36,511 bases of DNA from positions 1 through 36,511 of the forward strand of contig JAFSYO010000010.1 of assembly GCA_017449925.1 (NCBI GenBank), written 5' to 3'. This document shows, piece by piece, positions 16,570 to 23,386 of the stretch. This DNA is from Stomatobaculum sp. (GTDB lineage: Bacteria > Bacillota_A > Clostridia > Lachnospirales > Lachnospiraceae). The position numbers were made by a program, and so were the translations under genes. Every line of letters starts with the position of its first letter. The first letter of the stretch is position 1. A model generated the notes under the pieces. That model ran no database searches, was not told the DNA's origin, and saw only the letters and a program-made list of their open reading frames with translations.

Positions 16570-18107
16570 ACTTCGCCCTCCTTCAGATTTGCCACTTCGT
16601 CAAACTCTCTCACGATCTCCTCAGACGGTGCCGGGGTCAGAAGGCTGACGACATACATGGCCAGAAGGCCGATAAAGAAGCCCGGGATCAGGGAATACAG
16701 AGAAGTCACAGCGGCGATGGTCTTTCCGCCGATGATCGGAATGTAGTCCCAGAGGATCACGGTAAGGCCGCCGCCCAGCATGCCGGCGATGGCGCCCTCG
16801 CGGTTCGCCCGTCTCCAGAACAGGGACAGAAGGACCACCGGCCCGAAGGTGGAGCCGAAACCGGACCACGCGTTGGAGACCAGGCCCATGATGGAGCTGT
16901 TGGGATCCCATGCGATCAGGTAAGCGATGATCGCCACTCCCAGGACGGAGTAACGGGACAGGTTCAGAGCAGCCTTCTCAGAAGCCTTCGGATTCATGAT
17001 CCCGCGGTAAATATCCTCCGTCAGAGAACTGGAGGTGATCAGCAGCTGGGAGTCCGCCGTGGACATGATGGCCGCCAGGATACCGCAGAGGAAGATGCCG
17101 CCGATCAGCGGAAGCGCGTACTGCTTCGTGAACACCTTCATGATCATGTTGATGAAGACCTTCTCCGCGTTCGTTCCGTCCAGGACCTCAGGCATCATGT
17201 AGGCGCGGCCGCACCATCCGATGAAGCAGGCAAAGGAAAGAGAAATGGCGACCCAGACGATGGCGATGACCTTGGACTTCTGAAGTTCCTTCTCGCTGGA
17301 TACCGCCATGAACCTGGTCAGGATGTGCGGCATGCCGAAATATCCAAGACCCCATGCCAGGTTGGAAATAATGGTGACGAAACGGATGGGCTCTCCCCCG
17401 TCCTCCATAATATTCGAGAAGGATGCCACGCTGCCGGCGACGCCGCTCTGCTCGATCAGGGGATTGACGTTGTCGAATCCCAGGGTGACGCAGGCGATGA
17501 TCGGCACGATGAACAGGACCACCAGCATCAGGAGTCCCTGGACGAAGTCGGTCTCGCAGACTGCCATGAAACCGCCCAGGAAGGTGTAGACAAGAATGAC
17601 CAGGGCGCCGATGGTGGTCGCCGCGTGGTAATCCAGTCCGAACACCGCGGAGATCATCTTTCCGCCGGAAGCAAAGGCGGATGCGGTGTACACCAGGAAG
17701 AACAGGATGATGAACACCGAAGAGACGCCGAGAAGCACGCGGCTCTTGTCGTGGTAGCGGTTCTCAAAAAACGTCGGAAGCGTGATGGCATTGTTCGCCT
17801 TGATCGTGTATCTTCTCAGCTTTTTGGAAACGATGAGCCAGTTCAGCGCAGTTCCGATAAAGAGTCCGATGCCGATCCAGGCCTCTCCGAGACCGTACAG
17901 ATAGATGGCGCCCGGCAGTCCCATCAGGAGCCAGCCGCTCATATCCGACGCCTGGGCGCTCATGGCCGCGACCCAGCCGTTCAGCTGACGGCCGCCCAGA
18001 TAGAAGTCGTCCGTGTTCTTGGTGTTGGCAGAACACCTTGCACCGATCGTGATCATCACGATCAGATACAGAAAGAACGCTGCCAGAATAAATACATTAT
18101 CCTCCAT
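16566..18107 (-). CDS. putP: Sodium/proline symporter PutP (SSS family)
   Basis: 513 residues with about 13 hydrophobic segments, the size and fold of PutP. Signature pieces: NTDDFYLGGRQLNGWVAAMS in TM2, then SGWLLMGLPGAIYLYGLGEAW, NRYHDKSRVL after TM3, and GGILAAIMSTADSQLL in TM9 (MSTADSQLL holds Na+-binding residues in PutP). It imports proline with Na+ across the cytoplasmic membrane. GGGGGG lies upstream of the ATG, after an AT-rich leader. The next gene, the HAD phosphatase, overlaps its stop. Confidence 0.92.
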   Translation of the reverse strand: MEDNVFILAAFFLYLIVMITIGARCSANTKNTDDFYLGGRQLNGWVAAMSAQASDMSGWLLMGLPGAIYLYGLGEAWIGIGLFIGTALNWLIVSKKLRRYTIKANNAITLPTFFENRYHDKSRVLLGVSSVFIILFFLVYTASAFASGGKMISAVFGLDYHAATTIGALVILVYTFLGGFMAVCETDFVQGLLMLVVLFIVPIIACVTLGFDNVNPLIEQSGVAGSVASFSNIMEDGGEPIRFVTIISNLAWGLGYFGMPHILTRFMAVSSEKELQKSKVIAIVWVAISLSFACFIGWCGRAYMMPEVLDGTNAEKVFINMIMKVFTKQYALPLIGGIFLCGILAAIMSTADSQLLITSSSLTEDIYRGIMNPKASEKAALNLSRYSVLGVAIIAYLIAWDPNSSIMGLVSNAWSGFGSTFGPVVLLSLFWRRANREGAIAGMLGGGLTVILWDYIPIIGGKTIAAVTSLYSLIPGFFIGLLAMYVVSLLTPAPSEEIVREFDEVANLKEGEV

Positions 18108-18142
18108 AAAAATAAATCCCCCCTAAAATAAAATATAACCAT

Positions 18143-18178
18143 CCGCCGCATTCTGCCGTTTTCCGGCAGAATACGGTG
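18143..18178 (-). terminator. Long hairpin between HerA-like gene and putP
   Basis: Thirteen-base arms 18146-18158 and 18164-18176 pair with one mismatch around a 5-base loop. On the minus strand a T-rich run (TTATATTTTATTTT) begins about 8 bases later. It may terminate the HerA-like gene or act in the putP leader, since a weak promoter candidate (TTGAGG-17-TATATG) lies just upstream of it. Confidence 0.5.
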
Positions 18179-18234
18179 AATAGTTATACATATATCACAA
18201 ATATTCAAAATCCTCAACCTTTAACGCTTCAGCC

Positions 18235-19866
18235 TCACAGTCCGAGCAGGGACTTCAGAATGCCGCGGCCCAGGCTTGCGCCCACGTTGCCTCCGACTTT
18301 CTTTCCCAGTTTTCCGCCCACAGCGGACCCCAGGGTGTTGCCGACTTCGCGGCCCACGGTTCCTGCCGCCGCTCCGCCGATGGTGTTGAAGGTCCTTCTC
18401 TTCTTCGCGCTTTCGCGCGCTTTCTCTTTCTCCGCCGCAGCGGCTTCTCTCTCCGCCTGTTTCGCGGCGGCGATAGCGTCTTTTTCCGCCTGCTTCGCAG
18501 CGGCGATGGCATCCTTCTCCGCCTGTTTTGCGGCCTCTGCTTCGGCCTTCGCCTGCTCCGCTGCCGCCAGGGCTTCCTCATACCTCTGTTCCAGGATCTC
18601 GTAGGCAGACTCTCTGTCCACCATCTCCGTATATTTATCCTTCAGCGGGCTGGAAAGGACCGCCGCCTGATGCATCAGGTCGTCCAGGGTGCCCATCTGG
18701 GACTGGGGCGGGAGGACCTTCGCGATCTTGCAGATCGAGGGAGCGCCGTCCGCCTGCAGGAAGGATACGATGGCTTCCGCGGTCTTCAGCTCCTGCAGCG
18801 CCGTGGCGGTGTCGAAGGCCGGATTCTTCCGGAAGGAAGCTGCCGCCGCCTTGATGCCCTTCTGCTCTGCAGGCGTGTAGGCCCGGAGAGCATGCTGGAC
18901 CTTGTTGCCCAGCTGCGCCAGGACCGCGCCGGGTACATCGCTGGGATTCTGAGTGATGTAGAAAACGCCGATGCCCTTGGAGCGGATCAGCTTCATCACC
19001 TGCTCGATCTTATCCAGCAGGGCCTTGGGGGCGCTGTTGAACAGAAGATGCGCCTCATCGAAGAAGAACACCATCTTCGGCTTCGGCAGGTCGCCCACCT
19101 CCGGCATCACGTCGAACAGCTTCGTCATCAACCAGAGCATGAAGGTGGAGTAGATGGTCGGGTCGTTGATCAGGGAGGTGGAATCAAGAATATTGATCAT
19201 GCCTCTGCCGTCGGAATCAGTCTCGAAGAAATCGCTGATCTGCAGAGAGGGCTCCCCGAAGAACTCCTCCCCTCCGCGTCCTTCCAGGGCCACGATGGAA
19301 CGCATGATGACGCCGACACTCTGGGCGCCGATATTGCCGTACTGTTTTCTGAAGACCGCAGCGTTGTCGCTGACATAATTCAGCATCGACTTCAGGTCTT
19401 TGAGATCCAGGAGCAGCAGGCCTTCATCGTCCGCGATGCGGAAAACGATATCCAGAAGGTCGGACTGGGTCTTGTTCAGCTCCAGGAGCCGCGCGAACAG
19501 AAGGGGCCCGAACTCAGAGACAGTGGTCCGGAGGGAAAGCCCCCGTTTCCCCATGATGTCCCAGAACGTCGTAGGATATGCCTGGTAACGGAAGCCTGCT
19601 TCCGCGAGACCGAACTTCTCGATCCTCTTCTGCATGTCCTCGCTGTCGATACCCGGTCTGCACATGCCTGCCAGATCTCCTTTGACATCCGAGAGGAATA
19701 CCGGGACACCTGCGTCGGAAAAAGATTCCGCCAGGACCTTCAGGGTGATCGTCTTACCTGTTCCGGTCGCGCCCGCGATGAGACCGTGACGGTTGGCCAT
19801 ACGGGGCAGGATGCAGCAGCGCTCCTCGCCGCTGGAAGCGATCCAGATTTGATTGTCAGCATACAT
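18235..19866 (-). CDS. DUF853 / HerA-like ATPase
   Basis: 543 residues, similar to E. coli YjgR. Walker A GATGTGKTITLKVLAE (about 32-47), DVKGDLAGM after it, Walker B KMVFFFDEAHLLFN (about 263-276) and the sensor FYITQNPSDVP are clear, so it is a FtsK/HerA-type P-loop motor. From about residue 430 it turns into an Ala/Lys/Glu coiled coil with three near-identical ten-residue repeats (AKQAEKDAIA). It ends in a glycine-rich tail (GGAAAGTVGREVGNTLGSAV) like a glycine-zipper. The cellular role of DUF853 proteins is not settled. AAGGAGGA precedes the start. Confidence 0.85.
   Translation of the reverse strand: MYADNQIWIASSGEERCCILPRMANRHGLIAGATGTGKTITLKVLAESFSDAGVPVFLSDVKGDLAGMCRPGIDSEDMQKRIEKFGLAEAGFRYQAYPTTFWDIMGKRGLSLRTTVSEFGPLLFARLLELNKTQSDLLDIVFRIADDEGLLLLDLKDLKSMLNYVSDNAAVFRKQYGNIGAQSVGVIMRSIVALEGRGGEEFFGEPSLQISDFFETDSDGRGMINILDSTSLINDPTIYSTFMLWLMTKLFDVMPEVGDLPKPKMVFFFDEAHLLFNSAPKALLDKIEQVMKLIRSKGIGVFYITQNPSDVPGAVLAQLGNKVQHALRAYTPAEQKGIKAAAASFRKNPAFDTATALQELKTAEAIVSFLQADGAPSICKIAKVLPPQSQMGTLDDLMHQAAVLSSPLKDKYTEMVDRESAYEILEQRYEEALAAAEQAKAEAEAAKQAEKDAIAAAKQAEKDAIAAAKQAEREAAAAEKEKARESAKKRRTFNTIGGAAAGTVGREVGNTLGSAVGGKLGKKVGGNVGASLGRGILKSLLGL
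18449..18540 (-). repeat. Tandem 30-bp repeats coding AKQAEKDAIA
   Basis: Within the coiled-coil part of the HerA-like gene, a 30-bp unit recurs about three times and encodes (A/E)AKQAEKDAI blocks. The copies differ mostly at third positions, so selection appears to keep the protein repeat. Confidence 0.7.
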
Positions 19867-19944
19867 AACGCGTTCCTCCTTATGATGTTAACGCACCGGC
19901 AGACCCGGCCGGGCTGCCTTTTGCTTCTTACAGAACAGTATATC

Positions 19945-19975
19945 AAAAAAGCTGCACCGATGGAATCGGTGCAGC
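19945..19975 (-). terminator. Terminator of the DUF6465 gene
   Basis: Perfect 11-bp stem GCTGCACCGAT (19951-19961) and ATCGGTGCAGC (19965-19975), loop of three, followed on the minus strand by TTTTTTG. It separates this gene from the HerA-like gene. Confidence 0.9.
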
Positions 19976-19996
19976 CCTCGTCAGAGCAATTTTCAG

Positions 19997-20581
19997 TTAC
20001 AGTTCAATCTTGTACTCCGGCTTCGCGTCGCCGTTCACAACATAGTAAGCAGCGTTCTCTTCCGGCTTGATGTAGATCTCGACAGTCTTGATGTCCACGC
20101 CCTTGTTTGCCTTCTTGTATGCCTTCAGGACAGCGTCCTTCACTTCCTTGGCGACGATCTGTCTTCCGGCGAACTCCACGACGACGTCGACCTTCGGGTC
20201 AGCCTTCTTCACGGTTCTCTTCTTCACAGCCGCCTTCACTTCTTCGGTCTTTGCCTCGATATCCTTCTTAGCCTTGGTGACCTTCGCAGCCGCTTCCTTT
20301 TTCACCTTCTCAGCCTTCTCCGGGATCTTCTCGATTTCCTTCTCAGCGGTCTCGATAACGACCTCAGCGTCCTTCTTCAGCTCTTCCACTGTTTCCTTTG
20401 CAGTCTTCTTTGCCATGATTTCTCCACCTCTATTTTCATCGTTGATCTTTTCAGCTCTTTTTGCTCCGACGGAATGCCTTTTGGCGGCGGCGGACCTTTT
20501 TTCTTCTTCCGCCGCAACGATGCTCCGGGCTGCGGCTCTTGCCTGCGCTTCTTTCAGTATGCTTCTTTTGTCGATCAGCAT
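19997..20581 (-). CDS. DUF6465 family protein with alternative starts
   Basis: 194 residues from the ATG at 20581, or 139 from the in-frame ATG at 20416 (MAKKTAKE). Both have good sites: GGGAGG 9 bases before the first, GGTGGAG 6 bases before the second. The promoter gives the first a 32-base leader, which favours it; family members usually begin near the second. The middle is a Lys/Glu/Ala helix (KKDAEVVIETAEKEIEKI). The conserved C-terminal domain starts at VDVVVEFAGRQIVAKEV and ends YYVVNGDAKPEYKIEL. The family occurs in Lachnospiraceae and has no known function; the basic, histone-like N-terminal part might bind nucleic acid, which is only inference. Confidence 0.75.
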   Translation of the reverse strand: MLIDKRSILKEAQARAAARSIVAAEEEKRSAAAKRHSVGAKRAEKINDENRGGEIMAKKTAKETVEELKKDAEVVIETAEKEIEKIPEKAEKVKKEAAAKVTKAKKDIEAKTEEVKAAVKKRTVKKADPKVDVVVEFAGRQIVAKEVKDAVLKAYKKANKGVDIKTVEIYIKPEENAAYYVVNGDAKPEYKIEL

Positions 20582-20619
20582 AATTGAATTCCTCCCGTAA
20601 ACATCTGCGAGTCGCGGAA

Positions 20620-20648
20620 ATTATATATCTCTTCCGTCAGTTTGTCAA
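20620..20648 (-). promoter_or_regulatory. Full-consensus sigma-A promoter of the DUF6465 gene
   Basis: Minus-strand TTGACA (20643-20648), 17 bases, TATAAT (20620-20625): perfect consensus in both hexamers and spacing. This suggests very strong, constitutive transcription of an uncharacterised protein. Confidence 0.9.
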
Positions 20649-20688
20649 CAATATGAACGAATTCGAAATACAATTCTGATAATTCAAT

Positions 20689-20728
20689 TTGTCCACATTT
20701 TTTCTGCCGGGTATGTTATCATTGATAA
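20689..20728 (+). promoter_or_regulatory. xpt promoter with a possible operator palindrome
   Basis: TTGTCC (20689-20694), 17 bases, TATGTT (20712-20717). Overlapping and following the -10 is the perfect palindrome TTATCA-T-TGATAA (20716-20728), a plausible repressor site. No guanine riboswitch fold is seen between here and the xpt start. Confidence 0.4.
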
Positions 20729-20790
20729 AACCATAGTTCCAGCCCTTAAAACTATATTTTCAGCCCGCAGGGGCAGAAACCGAGGTGCTT

Positions 20791-21381
20791 ATGCAGATGC
20801 AGCTTCTTATGGACCGGATCAGAAAAGACGGCCAGGTCCGTGAAGGAAATATCCTCAAAGTAGACTCCTTCCTGAATCACCAGATCGACGTCGCGCTTCT
20901 CCAGGAGATCGGCAAAGAACTGAAACGCCAGTTCGAGGGAAAAGAGGTCACAAAGATCCTGACGATCGAGGCTTCCGGTATTGCCATCGCCTGTATCGCC
21001 GCCCAGTATTTCAACTGCCCCGTGATCTTCGCGAAGAAGACGAAGACCCTGAACATCGCGGGCGATGTCTACACGGCAAAGGTGGAGTCCTTCACCCACA
21101 GCACGACATACGACATCATCCTCTCGAAGAGCTTCCTCCTTCCGGAGGACAAGATCCTGATCATCGATGATTTCCTCGCCAACGGAAAAGCCCTGCTCGG
21201 ACTGAGCGAGCTGGTCCGGCAGGCCGGCGCGGAGCTGGTCGGCGCCGGCATCGTGATCGAAAAGGGCTTCCAGGAAGGCGGAAAGCAGATCCGGGAGATG
21301 GGCATCGACCTCCATTCCCTGGCCATCGTCGACGCCATGGACCCCGCAGCCGGCACCATCACCTTCCGGGAAGAAAACTGA
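20791..21381 (+). CDS. xpt: Xanthine phosphoribosyltransferase
   Basis: 196 residues from the ATG at 20791 (GAGG 5 bases upstream; the GTG at 20785 overlaps that site). Matches Bacillus Xpt along its length: ILKVDSFLNHQIDVALLQEIG near the start, TIEASGIAIA for substrate contact, and the PRPP motif ILIIDDFLANGKALLGL (about 125-141). It converts xanthine and PRPP to XMP in purine salvage. The gene stands alone between divergent DUF6465 and convergent rlmCD, with a strong terminator. In Bacillus, xpt is linked to pbuX and a purine riboswitch; neither is present here. Confidence 0.94.
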   Translation: MQMQLLMDRIRKDGQVREGNILKVDSFLNHQIDVALLQEIGKELKRQFEGKEVTKILTIEASGIAIACIAAQYFNCPVIFAKKTKTLNIAGDVYTAKVESFTHSTTYDIILSKSFLLPEDKILIIDDFLANGKALLGLSELVRQAGAELVGAGIVIEKGFQEGGKQIREMGIDLHSLAIVDAMDPAAGTITFREEN

Positions 21382-21406
21382 AAAATCCAGATCAATTAAC
21401 ACATAC

Positions 21407-21453
21407 AAAACACCGCGTCCTCTGCTGTTTCCGGAGGACGCGGTGTTTTTTCT
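21407..21453 (+). terminator. Bidirectional terminator between xpt and rlmCD
   Basis: AAAACACCGCGTCCTC (21407-21422) pairs with the matching arm 21434-21450, followed by TTTTTTC on the plus strand; the leading A run gives a T tract on the minus strand too. It ends both convergent genes. Confidence 0.92.
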
Positions 21454-21475
21454 TGCGTAAATAAGGATACTCTTT

Positions 21476-22873
21476 TCAATTGCTCACGCGTTCAAGAAGC
21501 ACGACCATCTCCGCGTTCGGCGTCTGGGGGAACATGTCCACGCCGCAGGCTTTTACCAGGCGGTAGCCCGCTTCCTGCATGATCTCCAGGTCCTTCCCGA
21601 AGCTACCCGGCTTGCAGGAGACATAGACGATACGTTCCGGGCGGATGGTGCCGGCGATCTGTCGCATGGCCTTCGGGTTCACGCCTTCTCTCGGGGGATC
21701 CAGGATGACCACATCCGGACTGCCGGGAAGATCCCCCAGGACCTTCAGCACATCCCCGGCGATAAAGCGGCAGTTGGTGATCCCGTTCCGGGCGGCGTTT
21801 TCTTCTGCCGCGCGAACCGCCTCTTCCACGATCTCCACGCCCACCGTCTGCTCCGCGGTCCTGGCCACCAGCTGGGCGATGGTCCCGGTACCGCTGTACA
21901 GATCAAAGACAGTTTTTCCGGCGGTCTCACCGGCGTATTCGCCCACCTTCTCATAGAGCAGCTCCGCGCCGCCGGAATTATTCTGGAAGAAAGAGAAGGG
22001 GCTGATCTTGAAGCTGAGCCCGGAGAGAGTCTCTTCAAAATATGCCTTACCGTAAAGGAGCTCTGTCCCCTGATCGATCACGGCGTCCGCCGGGGATCCG
22101 TTGACCGTGCGGAGCAGGCCGGCCAGCTTCCCCTCCAGGGGAAGGGCTGTCACCCTCTCCTTCCAGCCCGCGAGAAGCTTTTCGGCTTTCTGCGGGGAGA
22201 CGCTGCCGGTCAGTCCGTCCGGACATGTCACCAGATCCGCCAGAATCTCCCCGCTGTGGGTCCCCCGCCGGACCAGGAGGTGCCTCAGCCACCCCTCCCG
22301 CCGCTGTTTGTGGTAGTAGGGGATCCTTTTTTCCGTGAAGTAATCCAGCGTTGCCCTGAGGATACGGTTGAAGTCCTCGTGCACCAGGCGGCAGCGGTCT
22401 GTGGTCAGGATGTCATAGAAACTGCCCCTTCTGTGGAGCCCGAGTTCCAGTGGCCCGTCCTTTCTGCTGTCCCCGAAGGAATACTCCATTTTCGCGCGGT
22501 AGCGGTCCGGCAGAGGACTCGCCTTCAGCCCCTCCCACAGAACCGGTCCTCCGCACTGGGCTTCCAGCAGTTCCCTAAGCTGGCGGTCCTTCAGGGCGAC
22601 CTGCTCCTCATAAGGAAGGGTCTGGTAGAGACATCCCCCGCAGAATGCGCAGTGGACACAGGGGGTCGGAGCGGTCTCCAGCGGAGACGGTTTTACCGTG
22701 CGCAGCACCATACCCTCTCCCCGGTCTCCTCTTTTCCTTGTGATCCTAAACTCCACCGTCCGGCCCGGCACCGCATGTTTGATCAGGACTTTTCCGTCCG
22801 GAAGCTCCACATATCCTCTGTCCGGAAAGGAAGTGTCTCCGATCACACCGGTACAGATCTCACCTTTTTTCAT
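21476..22873 (-). CDS. rlmCD: 23S rRNA (uracil-C5)-methyltransferase, RlmCD/TrmA family
   Basis: 465 residues. An N-terminal TRAM RNA-binding domain (about 1-60, LPDGKVLIKHAVPGRTVEF) is followed by a [4Fe-4S] cysteine cluster CVHCAFCGGC (about 72-81). The C-terminal Rossmann domain has FDLYSGTGTIAQLVA for SAM and VILDPPREGVNPKA. The catalytic cysteine lies in YVSCKPGSFGKD. Firmicutes enzymes of this type methylate U747 and/or U1939 of 23S rRNA; which position is modified here cannot be told, and tRNA TrmFO-type functions are excluded by fold. AGGAGA lies before the start. Confidence 0.88.
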   Translation of the reverse strand: MKKGEICTGVIGDTSFPDRGYVELPDGKVLIKHAVPGRTVEFRITRKRGDRGEGMVLRTVKPSPLETAPTPCVHCAFCGGCLYQTLPYEEQVALKDRQLRELLEAQCGGPVLWEGLKASPLPDRYRAKMEYSFGDSRKDGPLELGLHRRGSFYDILTTDRCRLVHEDFNRILRATLDYFTEKRIPYYHKQRREGWLRHLLVRRGTHSGEILADLVTCPDGLTGSVSPQKAEKLLAGWKERVTALPLEGKLAGLLRTVNGSPADAVIDQGTELLYGKAYFEETLSGLSFKISPFSFFQNNSGGAELLYEKVGEYAGETAGKTVFDLYSGTGTIAQLVARTAEQTVGVEIVEEAVRAAEENAARNGITNCRFIAGDVLKVLGDLPGSPDVVILDPPREGVNPKAMRQIAGTIRPERIVYVSCKPGSFGKDLEIMQEAGYRLVKACGVDMFPQTPNAEMVVLLERVSN

Positions 22874-22931
22874 GATGTCTCCTATCCTTCAGACCCGGTT
22901 TCGGGTCCATCACGCCTCGTTCATTGCCGTT

Positions 22932-22964
22932 AAAAAAGGCGCGTCGGCATATTCGGCGCGCCTT
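22932..22964 (-). terminator. Terminator of the acidic membrane protein gene
   Basis: AAGGCGCG (22936-22943) and CGCGCCTT (22957-22964) form an 8-bp stem; on the minus strand TTTTTTAA follows. A second small hairpin (GACCCG/CGGGTC) lies just before rlmCD and may be part of its leader. Confidence 0.8.
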
Positions 22965-22997
22965 GCTTTATTACTGACTGTTAATGATTTCGGAGGT

Positions 22998-23306
22998 TCA
23001 GACCTCTGCTGCAACTTCCTCATCGACGGCTTTTTCGTCTTCGAGGGCTTCCGCTCTCTCTGCCACATCTTCGGCGGCCTTCTCGGCCTCTTCCTTCAGA
23101 TCCTCGAAGTCATCGTCGAAATCATCATCGAAGTCATCGTCGAAGTCATCCAGATAATCCGGAGTCATAAAACGGTACACCGCGTAGGCAATTCCTGCGA
23201 CCGCCGCGATAAAGCCGATAATAGCGAGGATCATGATGATCGTATTACGCTTGTCTTCTCTGCTCTTTGCACGAATAATGTCATAAAATCTCTCTAAGCT
23301 CTCCAT
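22998..23306 (-). CDS. Small single-pass membrane protein with acidic Asp/Phe repeat tail
   Basis: 102 residues. A basic N-terminal segment (RAKSREDKRN) precedes one TM helix at about 23-45 (TIIMILAIIGFIAAVAGIAYAVY). After it comes PDYLDDFDDDFDDDFDDDFEDL, a tandem FDDD repeat, then a Glu/Ala helix to the end. By the positive-inside rule the N-terminus should be cytoplasmic and the acidic tail outside, although the tail has no secretion signal of its own. Acidic tails after a TM are common in small Lachnospiraceae proteins (DUF4366- or YtxH-like), but I cannot assign a family. Own promoter inside the end of pcrA; GGGAGGAG before the ATG. Confidence 0.75.
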   Translation of the reverse strand: MESLERFYDIIRAKSREDKRNTIIMILAIIGFIAAVAGIAYAVYRFMTPDYLDDFDDDFDDDFDDDFEDLKEEAEKAAEDVAERAEALEDEKAVDEEVAAEV

Positions 23307-23357
23307 CTGTCTCCTCCCTTAATATACGGCCTTCTGCCGGAGTTTTTTGCTGTTTTT

Positions 23358-23386
23358 ATCATAGCACAGGATCATATCTTCTGCAA
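23358..23386 (-). promoter_or_regulatory. Promoter of the acidic membrane protein gene
   Basis: Minus-strand TTGCAG (23381-23386), 17 bases, TATGAT (23358-23363) with an extended TG. The -35 lies within the last codons of pcrA. Confidence 0.65.

Noticed and set aside
15912..18131. 739-codon plus-strand frame opposite putP and HAD
   Set aside because: Antisense shadow; the minus-strand proteins have full family motifs.
20689..20790. Guanine riboswitch before xpt
   Set aside because: The leader is too short and lacks the paired P1-P3 pattern and conserved loop bases.
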